Of a DNA stretch of 64,000 bases, positions 12,561-23,678 are shown piece by piece. Source of the stretch: Vanilla planifolia (taxonomy: Eukaryota; Streptophyta; Magnoliopsida; Asparagales; Orchidaceae); NCBI GenBank assembly GCA_023846275.1, contig CM043869.1, positions 22,302,237-22,366,236 of the forward strand, written 5' to 3'. The position numbers were made by a program, and so were the translations under genes. Under the pieces are notes generated by a model. The model was given only the letters and a program-made list of their open reading frames with translations, searched no databases and was not told the DNA's origin. Within the stretch, counting starts at the first letter, position 1. Every line of letters starts with the position of its first letter.

Positions 12561-14160
12561 TCTTATCTCAAACTTAGTTTTCTCTTTCTCTATATCTAAT
12601 ACTTTAATGTCTATAATTATTTCTTAAAGCCTCTAATTTTCTAACATATAATCTCTTATACTTAAACCCTATTTGTTAATCTATAATAACTCTATCTCTA
12701 ATCATTAATCCTCAATGTCTAATTTTTAATGACTATTATTTATTTTTAAGTATTTACCACTAAATTCTAATTCTTATTGCAAATCTTTAAGTATTTAATA
12801 TTTATTTCTATAATGCAATTATCTATATATTGATTATTAAACCTTAATGTTTGTTATTATTATCCCTTTACTATCTCATTCTTTAAACTTTGTCTCCCAA
12901 ATATAATCCACAAATATAATTATTAAAAGTTTATTTGTTTTAATACTATGTTAGTCAAGATAACAATACTTCGATAATACAAATCTTTCCTTTGATAATA
13001 ATTATTTTACTTAATGCATAGCTTTTTGACAAATTTAATTTATCCCAATAAAGTAATCGATTTCTCTAATCACAAACACTATAATTCAGATTATTATTTT
13101 TTCGTTAATTTTTTTAATGAACTCTTTATACTAGTTTTTTGTTTCTACAAACTTAATTTAAACCAAAATGAATATGACATCATTATCTTATCAAATTTTA
13201 ATATTTCTCACCAAGTAAATGTGATTCATCTCCTATCTAATACTCTAATCATTTCCATAATGTGTGTCCCAATCACCAAAATATCAATGATATATATCAT
13301 AACCCAAGCTACACATGGGTTGGCTAATAAGTAAGCACATAATATTACACAATAACAACATCAAGTTAGTTCGGAGTTATTAAAAAAACAATAATGTCTA
13401 AAAGGCCCTAATTCCTAAAATAAATTTTGAAAATATCTACATATGATGAAAAAGGAATTTTATGCTTCTTATATTGTTAACTAAACATGTGAAAAAGAGT
13501 ATTAAAATTTGGAGAATTTGGCTGCCATCTCAACAAGCTTGATTTGTTTAACTTACCATATAAGACATTTAGTCCCTATCAATTATTCTAACTTACTGAC
13601 AAATGAACTTTCTAACCACAAACCTTGTACTCGTCAAAACCATTGCAACCTTATCGGTTAGTTAACACCAAACCTCAATGAAGCAGTGAATGATAAATGC
13701 AAGGCATTGCAACTTTGTTTTAATCTCATTAAGGTCTCATTATGAACATTTATCAAAATTGTTATATCAAATTATACCCAAAAATCACTATAATATAGCT
13801 TGTGAGGATGACAAGTTTATTGGTTGAATTTTTAACTATTTGCACCTAACTATAATATTTAACCCATAACCTTAGTCCTTTGGTAATAAACATGAAGCCA
13901 CAAATTTAAAATTTGAGAAAAAAAGATAAGTTCTAACCAAAGTTGAAAATCTAAATAGATTCTATCAAATTAAAATTTGGATTCTTTTGGTACACTTATG
14001 TTCCTTGGAGCAACAATATTGTAGGATTATATCTGATTTGAAATTGGAAGTACATTGTCCTGATTTAAATTAAAAGTCGATATGGATTTTTAACTCAAGC
14101 TTTTGATATGCAATATACAATAGAGTATTAAATGTACCTCAATGAAAAAAAAATAGCATC
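12561..14160. other. AT-rich intergenic stretch
   Basis: Low-complexity AT-rich sequence. The only ORF of note (13014-13334, plus, 106 codons) has AT-driven composition and no recognisable domain. I see no gene, LTR or RNA here. Confidence 0.6.
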
Positions 14161-14173
14161 ATATGGTTAAAAT

Positions 14174-15060
14174 TTACAAATACATACCTCCTTTGTCTCC
14201 CACCTTTTCTATTTCACCTTTCAATCTTTGCTCGATCAAGTTCAGATAATACATAACCATCCTAAACCTTAGCTTGTTTCCTTGAACTATATTTCTTCTT
14301 GCATTCCCTTGTACATCCAAACAAGAGCAGCAAGCTTCGAACAGCCTACCTTGGTTCCACCAAGCCATGTTTACCAAACTTTTCTGAAAGCTGGTTGCAG
14401 ACCTATAGTTTATACAACATATTTAACGCAATTGAAGCTGCAAGAAAAAAAAAAAGTTCGCACAATACTCAATTCCTGCAAACAAAATTGTGTAGTGATG
14501 AAAACCTCAACATGATTTTAAAGTAGATAAGACAAAGAAATCAACTAAATAAACCCAAATTAACTAAATACAGTTTTCTAAAAGCAATATTAAATCACTA
14601 AATCTAAACATCCTATCACAAGAAATAGCTCCAAGCTGCAGTTCAAAAACAACTAATCCTGGACACGATAGCGCCATATCCGGCAGAGCCAAACAACTAA
14701 ACAGAAAATTCAAGCCAGACGATATTACGGTTTTGGTCAATCACATTGCAGGTCGAGAATAAGGCCACAAATCTCCAAAAAGACCAAAGAAACCAAATCG
14801 ATCAAATTTAAACGGTTTCACAAAACAAAAACAATAACAAGAAACAATAAACCTTCACAACGACAATGGAATAGTATAGTTAAGAAACAAAAGAGAACGG
14901 ATGAATCGCGCTGGCCAAATTTGACCTTTCAACATCGTTAGATCCAATTAAGAGAAAAAGGAGAGGTACGAAGCCTTACCAAGGTAATGCAGCCAATGAC
15001 GACCAACTTCGTCAAACGCTATTTCGTTCCTCCACAAAGCAACGGATGATAGATTGAGAC
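14174..15060 (-). other. Possible 5' part of a minus-strand host gene
   Basis: Read on the minus strand, sequence from about 15060 leads to a good donor (exon end at 14980, then GTAAGG). A roughly 0.55-kb T-rich stretch follows, with acceptor-like CAGs (TTTTTTTTTCTTGCAG near 14443). The next segment has an ATG at 14368 opening 64 codons (begins MAWWNQGRLFEACC, ends at 14174), with a further donor-like AGGTATGT near 14185. The peptide is not one I recognise and alternative splicing gives other short frames. LINE-B is inserted about 70 bp upstream of the putative first exon. This could be a real 5' end, an lncRNA or chance. Confidence 0.25.
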
Positions 15061-15130
15061 AAGAATTTCTCACTTTTTTTTTTTTTTTTTAAACTCTCGT
15101 CCGTTGGAGTCATGCTTCTACAGCATCAAC

Positions 15131-15143
15131 GGAAAAGCACGGT
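15131..15143. repeat. Target site duplication (left) of LINE-B
   Basis: GGAAAAGCACGGT, identical to 30347-30359. It marks the exact switch from AT-rich flank to GC-rich LINE 5' UTR. Confidence 0.75.
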
Positions 15144-15650
15144 GAAGGAGGAGTGAAGGCGCGGGAAGCATTATCCGGCGGAGCTGCTTGACCGAAACCC
15201 TATTCGAGAGGGCCGAAAGATCTACTGTCGTTGCGTGAAGGCGAGTTCGTTATCTGTGCGCGCGGCGGGGCCGCGCGCGGGTGCGATTCCCTCATCTTGG
15301 TGCTCGACTAGCCTTGCTACTGTTCAGCTTACAATTTGGGCGGGACTCGCGCAGCGCGCAGGTCCGGTTCGAAATTTCTCTCTCTTAGGATTTCTCTGCA
15401 TCTGCGTACGCGCGGCGCTGCAGGAGGTTGAAGACGACCATTGGCGCGCGGCTGTATTTTGAATTGCGGTGCACGTGCGCTGGAGGCGCTGGTACAGTAT
15501 TAAAGTAATAGTTGTTCCGTGTTACATCTTATCTTGTGCGCGCGCGCCACCTTGCTCATTTTGCGAGATCGCGATGGTTATTTGTGTTGCGTAACCTTTA
15601 TTCGACGGCGCGTGATAACTGTGCTGTAATTGCATTATTTCTTTGTCATT

Positions 15651-15693
15651 ATGGCTGGGGCGAAGGTCAAGAGGAGCAACAAGAAGGTCCGAA
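15651..15693 (+). pseudogene. LINE-B ORF1, first segment
   Basis: ATG 15651 opens a lysine-rich start (MAGAKVKRSNKKVR) that LINE-A cuts after 14 codons plus one base. Reading resumes at 22039 in the correct frame once LINE-A and one copy of its 16-bp duplication are removed. I chose this ATG because it is the first in frame and gives the basic N-terminus common in L1 ORF1 proteins. The longer plus-strand frames across 15512-15958 run into LINE-A sequence and are artefacts of the insertion. Confidence 0.65.
15678..15693. repeat. Target site duplication (left) of LINE-A
   Basis: AACAAGAAGGTCCGAA; the right copy at 22023-22038 differs by one C/T change. The bases belong to LINE-B ORF1 codons NKKVR. 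Confidence 0.85.
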
Positions 15694-16240
15694 GAGTAGT
15701 CGAGAAGAGAAGAGAACGCCGAGCGGAAAAAAAAAAGAAGAGAAGGCGTCGGGAGAAAAAGAGGAGAGAAGAGAACAGCTGCAGACAGAAGAAAAAAGGG
15801 GCGCCCTGGAAAATAGGACAGAGAAGGAGAAGTACCGTCGGTTTTTTTTAGAAAAAATTAAGAGGCAGCGTCGGAGAGAAACCAAACTGTGTGGAGAGGC
15901 GGAGGTGCAGGCGGAGGGGTTTGGAAAGCTAGACTCGAGGTGCAGCCCAATCTTGTGAAGGTACCGAGGCGTAGGCGGAGGCGGAGATTGCGGGGCCGCG
16001 GGGTGGGCCTGACATCGGCTTCACCGCGTGGCCGGGTGCGGAGGCGAGCTGCTTTGTCGTGGAGACGGTCTTCGGTCAACGGTCCGCTGCACGTGGACCG
16101 GGTTCGTTTGAGTTTGAATTTGAATTCTGGTCACGCGGGGTGTGCTGGGACACGATAAATCGGCTCAAGATCCTGCGGGATATCTGAACCTTCGTCCCGA
16201 TCGTCGCGCCAAGGACCCTGCAGCCCTAATTTGACGTTCG
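15694..16240 (+). other. LINE-A 5' untranslated region
   Basis: A strongly purine-biased stretch (AAAAAAAAAAGAAGAGAAGG and similar, 15700-15860) gives way to GC-rich sequence up to the ORF1 ATG at 16241. Open frames on both strands here show only biased composition (Arg/Glu/Lys or Ser/Phe runs), so I treat the region as leader. It may contain the internal promoter expected of an L1. Confidence 0.55.
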
Positions 16241-17693
16241 ATGGCGGGAAGTACACTACGAAGGAGCAGCCGGCGTGCAAGGACCACTGCAAGTAACTCC
16301 CCGGTGAGGGAGTGTGTTTCATCATCGTCTGAAGAGGGACAGCCACTTGACGGGGGTCTTCCACACCCTGACGGCGCTACACGGGAGGTCGATGACAGGG
16401 TGACGAGAGCTAGGGTCGCGGAGGAGAACAATATCACCGAAGAAGCGGAGATGTAGGGGTGCGGAACACTTGCCTACTAAGGCCAGTTTTAGAGAGGTTT
16501 TGACAGCCCGCAATATCCAGAATGGCAACTTGGTGAACTCTTTCATGCGGGCGGCTAATGTTGATGTTAAGGAACGTGCTGCTGCTATTCCGGATATGGC
16601 GGAGGATGGTGAAATCCTCGTCTCTTCCGAAGTTTGTCAACGGCGAATTGATTTTCACAAATATGACCTGGTGAGTCGTATATTCGGGAACACGCTGTCT
16701 TTTCCGATGATCGCCAGAGTGTTACTCAAATGCTGGGGCCACCATAAGAATTTTAGAGTGTTTGATATGTCTTCGAATTGCTTCTGCTTACATTTCGAAT
16801 CGAAGGAAGCACGGAATGATGTGTGGCTCGGGGGGCCGTGGCAAATTGCCGGCCAAGCCATGGGCTTGGATGTTTGGTAGCATGAATTCACTCCCGGCGA
16901 CTCCCACGCGATGTGCGCGCCAATTTGGGTGCGATTCCCTTGCTTGCCCCTGATTTACTGGGATACGGACAATATCTTGCGTATTGTAAAGGCTATAGGT
17001 GATCCGTTCCTTCTCGATGGGTGGACGGCGGTAATGGAGAGATCGTCCTATGCTCGGGTCTGTATTCGTACAGACCTTTCGAAACCCTTGAAGCCAGGTG
17101 TTTGGCTAAAAGGGGACTATGGGAGAATCTACCAAAGTTTCGAATATGAGGGATTGCCGAGGATTTGTTTCTCGTGCGGTCACATGGGGCATCTTGCAAG
17201 TCAATGCAAGGTGCAGCTTACGAAGGAGGTGACTCAGCCTGGACATGGTGAATGCTCTGGAATGAGGGCGAACGGGGATCAGAGGAATGGAGGAGAGGTC
17301 CTTACCGAGGTTACGGAAGAAGCGCATGGATTAGGGCCTTGGATGCTAGTTCAACACAGACGGAGGAAAACGAGTGCCGATGCTCGTAGGGGTCCGGCGG
17401 CCACGGCTAGCCATGGACCCAGGAATGACGTTCAAAGAACTCGTGGGAAGGTGCACGCCGGCTCATCCAGGGGGGTGAGTCGTCCCTCGAGGGAACGCGG
17501 GAGGAGCAGATCAAGGCGGGGCTCACCATCCAGGAGTCGTGCTCAACACTTGGGGGATTCCGGTGATCGGAGCTTGGGGGCGGAAGGTGCGGAGCGGGAA
17601 GCTCGGGGGGGCGGAGTTAAGGGGAAGTTGCTAGGGTCAATGACGGCTCAGGAGAAGGAGCCGCCCACTGGTGTGGGTGGCAATGCGGCTTAA
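16241..17693 (+). pseudogene. LINE-A ORF1: DUF4283 and CCHC zinc-knuckle protein
   Basis: L1-type ORF1 proteins bind LINE RNA and accompany it to the nucleus. The reading starts at ATG 16241 (serine/glutamate-rich N-terminus) and shifts frame between 16456 and 16470. It then enters the DUF4283 region (FHKYDLVSRIFGNTLSFPMI; NFRVFDM; VWLGGPWQIAGQAMGLDVW). An in-frame TAG at 16878-16880 splits it. The same frame continues to the stop at 17693 and includes a CX2CX4HX4C zinc knuckle (CFSCGHMGHLASQC, 17166-17207), the GPWMLVQ motif and an Arg/Ser/Gly-rich basic tail. One frameshift and one stop disable it. ORF2 begins just 3' of the stop. Confidence 0.8.
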
Positions 17694-17791
17694 GAATGTG
17701 GATCACGACTGCGCTTCATGGGGCGCAGCGGCCATCTCTGGTGGGTGGCGGAGGTTCGGGAAGATGCAGTTGCATGGCTAAGGGCTTTCTG

Positions 17792-20700
17792 ATGACATTA
17801 TCAATGAACATTATTGTGTGGAATATAAGAGGCGTCAAGAAGAAGAAGTCTAGGGGCTATTTGCGCAGGTTGATCCGTGAAAGGAATGTTGCTGTTGTGG
17901 CGTTAATGGAGACGAGGGCTATGGGGTTCTCTAGAGAAGATGCAAATTGGCTGCTTGGGGGAGGATGGGACTTTGAGGCACACCCCTCAGAGGGACTATC
18001 TGCTGGATTTTTGATTCTGTGGAGGAAGGATGTGGACCTTATGGTCACTGGCGCTTCATCTCATACTATAGATTGCACAATCAAAACTTCACATGATGGC
18101 AGGATGACTTGCTACTTTGTTTACGGCCCGAAGTGTCATCACAGACGACGGATCATTTGGGAGGATATTCGAAATTCCTGCGGCGGCAATGAGCCTTTGC
18201 TTGTTGCTGGAGACTTTAATTTGATCTTGGCACTGGAGAAAAAGTGGGGGGGTCGGCGTTTCTTTTATGGCAAGGACCAGCAGGACTTTGCGGATCTTAT
18301 GCAGGAGCTTCAACTTGTGGATTTGGGGTTTTTCGGCAACAGGTTTACTTGGAGCAATGGGAAGCAGGGGGGTGCACGCATCCTTGAACGCCTGGACCGG
18401 GCTCTTATGAACTCGGCGGGGCTGCTTGCATTTCCTAATTGTTCGGTCCATCACCTCAGTAGGCTGGGTTCGGATCATTGTCCATTGTTGATTAAGGTGG
18501 GAGGTGGAGATCAGTAGCAGTATTCTAGCAGGCTACTGTTCGACAGCGTGTGGCTGGACTTCCCTCAATCGTTCCAGGTGGTGGAAAAGGCTTGGAGGAG
18601 GACTATTAAGGGCGACAGTATGGAGATTGTGATGACAAAATTTCAGCGGTCGATGTGGGCGCTGTGCAGATGGAGCCGTGAGGAGGTGGGGAATATTATT
18701 GATCGAAACAAGGTGCTGGAGCGGGACATTGACGAGCTCCAAAATAGGGAGTCTTGCGATGGTCTGTCGGAGGAGGACCACAAGCGGCTTGGTGATTTGG
18801 TTGCTGCCTTTCACCGGGGGTGTGCTCACGAGGAACAGTGGTGGTGGCAGCGCGCTAAGGTGCATTGGGCGCAACTTGGGGATTGCAATTCGAAGTTTTT
18901 TCACATTGCGGCATCGGCTCGTAAAAGGGAGAATCGCATTACATTCTTGCAGGACGTAGACGGTAACATTGTGGACTCTCCCGACAACATTAGGCGGCTT
19001 GTCTTCGAGTTTTTTGAACGGAAATGGGGCGATAGCAACCTGGCGCCATTGCCTCCAATTTCCCCGCTTTCGGGTTTCGTCAGTGAGGAGGCTGGTTCTG
19101 GCCTTTGCCGGAGGGTGACAGAAGACGAAATTTTGGTGGCTATGAGGGGTATTAAAAGGAATCGCACCCCGGGCATCGATGGTATTACAATGGATTTCGT
19201 CAATGGATATTGGAAAGTCACACAGCGGGACATCATCAAGGCTGTTTTGGCATTCTTCGAGGAGTGTAGAATGCCGGAGAGTTGGAAGGACACTCTTGTT
19301 GTTCTTATACCGAAGAAGCAAGGTGCTTGCCGGCCGGAGCACTTTCGGCTGATCAGTTTGTGCAACACAATCTATAAATTGGTGGCTCGAATTCTTGTTG
19401 GCAGGCTGAAATCGCTGCTGCCTAGTCTTGTGTCTGAGGAACAGGCGGCCTTTGTCCCGGGGAGGAGCATATCGGATAACATAAATATTGCCCAGGAGAT
19501 GGTAGCGAGAATGCGATCCTGTACCGCTGCTTCCGGCCTTATGGTAGTGAAAGTCGACATGGAGCAGGCCTATGACAGGGTTCGCTGGGATTTTTTGCTC
19601 GAAACTATGAAGGCTATGCGATTCCCTGTTACTTGGTGTAACTGGATTACTGCATGTATTTCTGGTCCTAGGTATGCTGTACTCATTAATGGAGCGTGTC
19701 TTCCTTGGGTGTCGGTGCGTCGTGGTCTCTGGCAGGGGTGCCCATTATCCCCCTTTCTCTTTGTCATGTCCATGGAATACCTGTCGTGCATGATGCGGGA
19801 ATATGAATCCCGGCAGCTGCTCGGGTTTAGGCCGGGGATGCATACACCGCGGGTTTCCCACCTCTTGTTCGCGGACGATGTGTTGATTTTTGCTCCAGCA
19901 TCCAGGGAGGCTGCGTGCGCTGTCCGTCGCATTCTGCGGGAGTTTGAGGACAGCGCTGGATTGAAGGCCAACTTTTCCAAGTCAAATGTCTATTTCAGCA
20001 ATAGCTTCAGCAAGAAGAAGTCCAGCATAATTTCACGGAAACTTGGTATGGCAATTGGCCGATCCTTGGTGTATTTGGGGGTTCCTATTACTGCGCGCCG
20101 ATTGACTAAGGAGGACCTGAGTTCCCTCGTCCAAAGAATTGATAATACTGCGATCAGCTGGCGCGGACGGGTAATGTCGCTTGCGGGCAGGGCTGTGTTG
20201 GCGTCCTCGGTTCTGTGTGTTATCCCCAACCACATTCTGCGCCACTGTTTGGTGTCGGCGGGAACCATTGCTGTAATTGAACACCGAATCAGACAATTCC
20301 TCTGGGGCGGTACGAGTAGTGCTCAGACGCTGCACTATGCGTCCTGGGATTGCGTGTCTATGCTGAGGGTGGCCGGCGGGCTCGGGCTGCGAGATCTTCG
20401 CATTTGGCACCAGGCCTTGTAGATGGGGAATTGTAAGCGCATCCTTGGGCGGGAAGTGGGATTATGGGTTGAGATTATGAGAAGGAAGTATGGGTTCATC
20501 GACCCGTTGATGAAGACACCCCGGAAGGCCTCGGCCGTTTGCAAGATGATCCTGGGAGCTATGCCGACGGCAATTTCGTGCTTCGTGTGGCGCATCGACG
20601 ACGGGCGGAGGGTGAGATTTACGGAGGATAATTGGCTTGGGGTTCTACCTATCAGCTGCTGGCCTACGTTCATTAATGTTCACGCAAGTTGGCCGGAAAG

Positions 20701-21956
20701 TGTTGCCGAATGCATCAGGGACGACGGTGCTTGGGATGTTGAGGCGATTTCTAACTGGGCGGGTGAGGAGCTTATTGACAAAATCAGGCATCTCCCGAGT
20801 GCTCGGGATTCCGTCCAGGACTGCTTGGTCAATACGCATACGGAGATGGAGAAGGCTCATAGTGGTCGAATCTACGCACAGATCAAACACGAGTCGTCCT
20901 CTGCTGGGGGCGGTGGTCGGCGGCGTGATGAAGCTACGGGGAGAATTTGGAAATTAAAGGTGTTGCCGAGGGTTCGGGTCTTCCTTTGGCTGGCTGCCGG
21001 CGAATTTCTGCCTACGGCGACGTGGAAGGCTCACCGGGGAATTAGCCGCAATCCCCTGTGCCCTTTCGGCTGCATGGAGGAGGAGACCCTACAGCACGCG
21101 CTGTGGGACTACCCACGTGCCCAGGACATGTGGGGGACCAACCATGCACGTCACGTGCTCATGGAGCTGGGCTGGCCCACGGGTGTGGCGCCCGGGTTCA
21201 GAATTTTGGAGATGTTTATCAGGCTCTTGAGTTCTCCTGCGGCGTGGAGCGACGTTGCGGTACAGCATGTGGCTACAATTGCTACCACCTTGTACTACAT
21301 TTGGTCGAGGAGAAATGCGCTTATACACAACGGCTTCGTGCCTACTCTCTGCTCGGTGTCTCGGACGGTTAAGTTCGAGGTCAGCACGACCCTCAGGAGG
21401 CATCTTATCCATTCATCTTTGTCCAGCGGGAATCCTGGCAAGTCTTCGGATTTTCTTGTCACGCATGGTTGGCTTCCCCCCTACAGGATGGATTAAGGTC
21501 AATTGTGATGCCGCAGTTGGTGACTCCATAGCTGGTCTTGGTGTCGTTGTTAGAGATTGCTCGGGCAAACCTCTCATAGTGGCCGGTAAGAGGATGTTCT
21601 CAGTGGCTGCTGATATGATGGAGGTCCAGGCTATCATTATGGCCTTCGACCTTCTGAGGGAGTTTCTTCCCCAGTATCGTGCAGTTGAGTTCCAGTCTGA
21701 TTCGATGACTGCACTTCAGGTGGCTCGGGATATGGTTACCAAACCCAGTGGGGAGGGGGTGCTTGCTGTTACTTTGCAGTATGTTAAGGCCATGGAGGCT
21801 CTCCGGTTTTCTCACATCCACAGGGAGGGAAATGAACCTGCTGACTGGGCTGCCCGTAGAGCCTGCACTCATGAGTTCATTTGGGGTCCTGGGGAATCCC
21901 TCCCTCAGCCTCTCATCAAACTTATGCTGTCTGATTTTTTATTTGATCCCACTTGA
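17792..21956 (+). pseudogene. LINE-A ORF2: endonuclease, reverse transcriptase, RNase H
   Basis: The L1 replication protein, which nicks target DNA and reverse-transcribes in place. I use ATG 17792 just before the endonuclease (IVWNIRG; ALMETRA; GDFN; SDHCPL near 18472); the frame is open back to 17696. An in-frame TAG at 18515 follows the endonuclease. The RT has HFRLISLCNTIYK, VKVDMEQAYDRV, GLWQGCPLSPFLF and the catalytic FADD at 19868-19879. A second TAG lies at 20420. A zf-RVT segment (RVFLWLAAGEFLPT with C and H residues, about 20960-21130) follows. One frameshift near 21475 precedes RNase H, whose acidic residues are present (NCDAAVG, MMEVQAI, QSDSMTAL, ADWAARR). With only three lesions it looks recently dead. 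Confidence 0.88.
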
Positions 21957-22022
21957 GGATCTAACTGTAAAACCTGTGTGGCTTTGTCACTTTTGATATA
22001 ATGATATATCCTTTCAAAAAAA

Positions 22023-22038
22023 AACAAGAAGGTTCGAA
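22023..22038. repeat. Target site duplication (right) of LINE-A
   Basis: AACAAGAAGGTTCGAA, directly after the LINE-A A-run. LINE-B ORF1 coding resumes immediately after it. Confidence 0.85.
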
Positions 22039-22175
22039 ATTGTGCTAGTAATTCTCCTAATTCTGTGAAGGACGCAGTTGATGCTTTTGATGCTGTTACT
22101 CGTGAAGCTGATAAGAAACTTATTTCGGGAATGTCGGTTATAAATGGGGACTCGGGATATGTATTACATAATACT
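22039..22175 (+). pseudogene. LINE-B ORF1, second segment
   Basis: Open in the frame that continues from 15693 (after LINE-A removal). It encodes an acidic/polar stretch (for example KDAVDAFDAVTREADKK) not assigned to a domain. The LTR element interrupts it at 22175 after an ACT codon, and the frame continues at 24007 with GAC ATG. Confidence 0.65.
22171..22175. repeat. Target site duplication (left) of the small LTR element
   Basis: ATACT, identical to 24002-24006. Confidence 0.85.
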
Positions 22176-22484
22176 TGATGGAAATAAAAGAGTAGGGAGA
22201 AATTTGGAAATGGCAACGAAAGACTTCAGGAAGAAGAAGAGAATAGCTAAGAATATTTCATTCATAAAATTGCATAATCACAATGAACCAATTACATCTA
22301 TTTATAACCAAGAAAAATATCTAATCTCTCAAATCTTTTCTCATAATTCAAAAGTTTGTTTCTAATCCCTAAAAATCCTCAAAATACTTAAATATGCTAA
22401 CCGTGCTTAAAAAGTGCTAACAACTCCTTAAAAAATGCTAACAAGCACTTGAAAAGTGCTAACCATCCTTAAAGTTTGCTAACA
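22176..22484 (-). repeat. 3' LTR (left copy) of the small LTR element
   Basis: 309 bp, TGTTAGCAAACTTTAAGG at the minus-strand start and TTTATTTCCATCA at its end. It differs from the right copy at about nine positions, mostly transitions, clustered in 22210-22340. Confidence 0.88.
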
Positions 22485-23215
22485 TTACTCCCCCTCAAAC
22501 TTGAAGTATCTTCATCTTTTGCAGCAGCTTCTGTTTCATCTCCAATGGCATGCTGCCCATGAGTTATTCTGTCACTATCTGCATGATTCAAAGCTTCCTC
22601 TTTAGCACATGTTTCGACCTTTGGTAGATCAACTCCAATCCAATCATAGATTTCGAAATTTCCTTTGTGTGCATCCCTCCTTGAATGCTTTCCTTTGTGT
22701 GCATCCTTCCTTGAATGCAAATTCACTTCATTCTCTTCTTTTCTATTGTTGCTAGCAACCAACATTGCTCCATTTTGAGGCTCAGCACCTCTTTTTCGCT
22801 TCAGAACACTAAGTGTCTTTGGACCTTCAAACGAAACGGAAACATCATAACCTGGAAGCTCTACTTCCTTCAAGCGCTTCTTGCTTTCAGGCTCCAGAGA
22901 GGAAATCGAATCAATATTCTTGATTCCATTAGCTCTTGCTCCTCTCAGCTCTGCAAGACTTCTCGGACCAGCAAAATTTAGAAGATTCACAGCATCTCCT
23001 GCCTTCTCGGTTCTACCCATCTTTCTTGCATTGTAATGGTAGTTCTCTACAGCTCTACCACCAAATCTCCCTCCAAGGTCCTTCAGCCTTGCCAGAATTG
23101 CTGTTCTTGCTATCCTCTTCGTCTCTCCAGAAAAAAAAACTTTCACACTTTGCCGTTCTCGGTTTCTTTTCACAGCTTTTTCGAATTGCTTTGCCTTCCT
23201 TGGTTTTACGGTAAC
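22469..23215 (-). CDS. Unrecognised basic protein ORF inside the LTR element
   Basis: A long minus-strand frame is open from about 23240 to the stop at 22469, roughly 250 codons. No ATG lies near its start: the first in-frame ATG is the one in NARKMGRTEK, and the upstream ATG at 23229 is in another frame and stops after seven codons. Translation might use a shifted frame, a non-AUG start or splicing. The N-terminal half is basic (VKPRKAKQFEKAVKRNRER; TKRIARTAILARLKDLGG; FGGRAVENYHYNARK). The middle has PGYDVSVSFEGPKTLSVLKR. The C-terminal third holds a duplicated DAHKG motif and an acidic end. The last residues are encoded by the polypurine tract and LTR. It has no CCHC, protease or RT motif. 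It may be a captured host gene fragment or a lineage-specific gag-like protein. Confidence 0.5.
   Translation of the reverse strand, partial: VTVKPRKAKQFEKAVKRNRERQSVKVFFSGETKRIARTAILARLKDLGGRFGGRAVENYHYNARKMGRTEKAGDAVNLLNFAGPRSLAELRGARANGIKNIDSISSLEPESKKRLKEVELPGYDVSVSFEGPKTLSVLKRKRGAEPQNGAMLVASNNRKEENEVNLHSRKDAHKGKHSRRDAHKGNFEIYDWIGVDLPKVETCAKEEALNHADSDRITHGQHAIGDETEAAAKDEDTSSLRGSNVSKL
22487..22500 (-). other. Polypurine tract of the small LTR element
   Basis: Minus strand reads GTTTGAGGGGGAGT directly before the left LTR, the usual position for the plus-strand primer. Confidence 0.8.
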
Positions 23216-23370
23216 GCGAGCACTGCCATGGCCAAGTCACTTTCGTAACCTATCCCTCTTCGCATAAGAGACGTGGAAAAATAACTTCTTCGTTGCTTTG
23301 CTGCTTCCTTTGAGCGCAGTATTCGAAACAGAAACAAAAAACTGAAACCTTGCTGCCGCAAAAAACCGAA

Positions 23371-23580
23371 ACCTTCTACCTTCTGTCGTGGCCTACCGTG
23401 GCCTTCTACCTTCTACTGTGGCCTACCGTGGCCTTCTACCTTCTGCCGTGGCCTACCGTGGCCTTCTACCTTCTGTTGTGGCCTGCCGTGGCCTTCCTCC
23501 TCTTCTTCTACCTTCTGTCGTGGCCTTCTATCTTCTGCTGTGGCCTTTTATCTTCTGTTGTGGCCTGCTGTGGCCTAACA
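23371..23580. repeat. 30-bp minisatellite in the leader of the LTR element
   Basis: Four near-perfect 30-bp units (23371-23490) built on CCTTCTACCTTCTG and GTGGCCTACCGTG, followed by shortened, degenerate copies to about 23580. The array lies between the primer binding site and the ORF on the minus strand. It generates decapeptide-repeat frames on both strands that I do not treat as genes. Confidence 0.85.
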
Positions 23581-23678
23581 CTTCTGCTTCTTCCTTTTGA
23601 AGCAGATGTCTAAACAGCAATAAAAAAAAAGTTTGCTGTTCTCCCTTCGACGCTGCGGCGTTCGATCTACTTCCTTGT

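Larger units (their letters stand above)
15694..22022 (+). mobile_element. LINE-A: near full-length L1-type LINE inserted in LINE-B ORF1
   Basis: A 6.3-kb LINE flanked by a 16-bp direct repeat (AACAAGAAGGTCCGAA at 15678-15693; AACAAGAAGGTTCGAA at 22023-22038, one mismatch). It has a purine-rich, then GC-rich 5' UTR (15694-16240), ORF1 (16241-17693), ORF2 (about 17792-21956), a short 3' UTR and a terminal A-run just before the right repeat. ORF2 has only two in-frame stops and one frameshift, so it decayed much less than LINE-B. ORF order and domain content (DUF4283 and CCHC ORF1; EN, RT and RNase H ORF2) are those of plant L1 elements. Confidence 0.9.

Noticed and set aside
13014-13334. 106-codon plus-strand ORF in AT-rich DNA
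   Set aside because: Composition follows the AT-rich background, with no motif and no nearby signals.
15512-15958. 148-codon plus-strand ORF
   Set aside because: It runs across the LINE-B/LINE-A junction at 15693 into the purine-rich LINE-A leader, so it is an artefact of the insertion.
18533-19342. 269-codon minus-strand ORF
   Set aside because: Antisense to LINE-A ORF2 with no recognisable domain; a shadow of GC-rich coding sequence.
23350-23613. Repeat-peptide ORFs on the plus strand
   Set aside because: These are translations of the 30-bp minisatellite.
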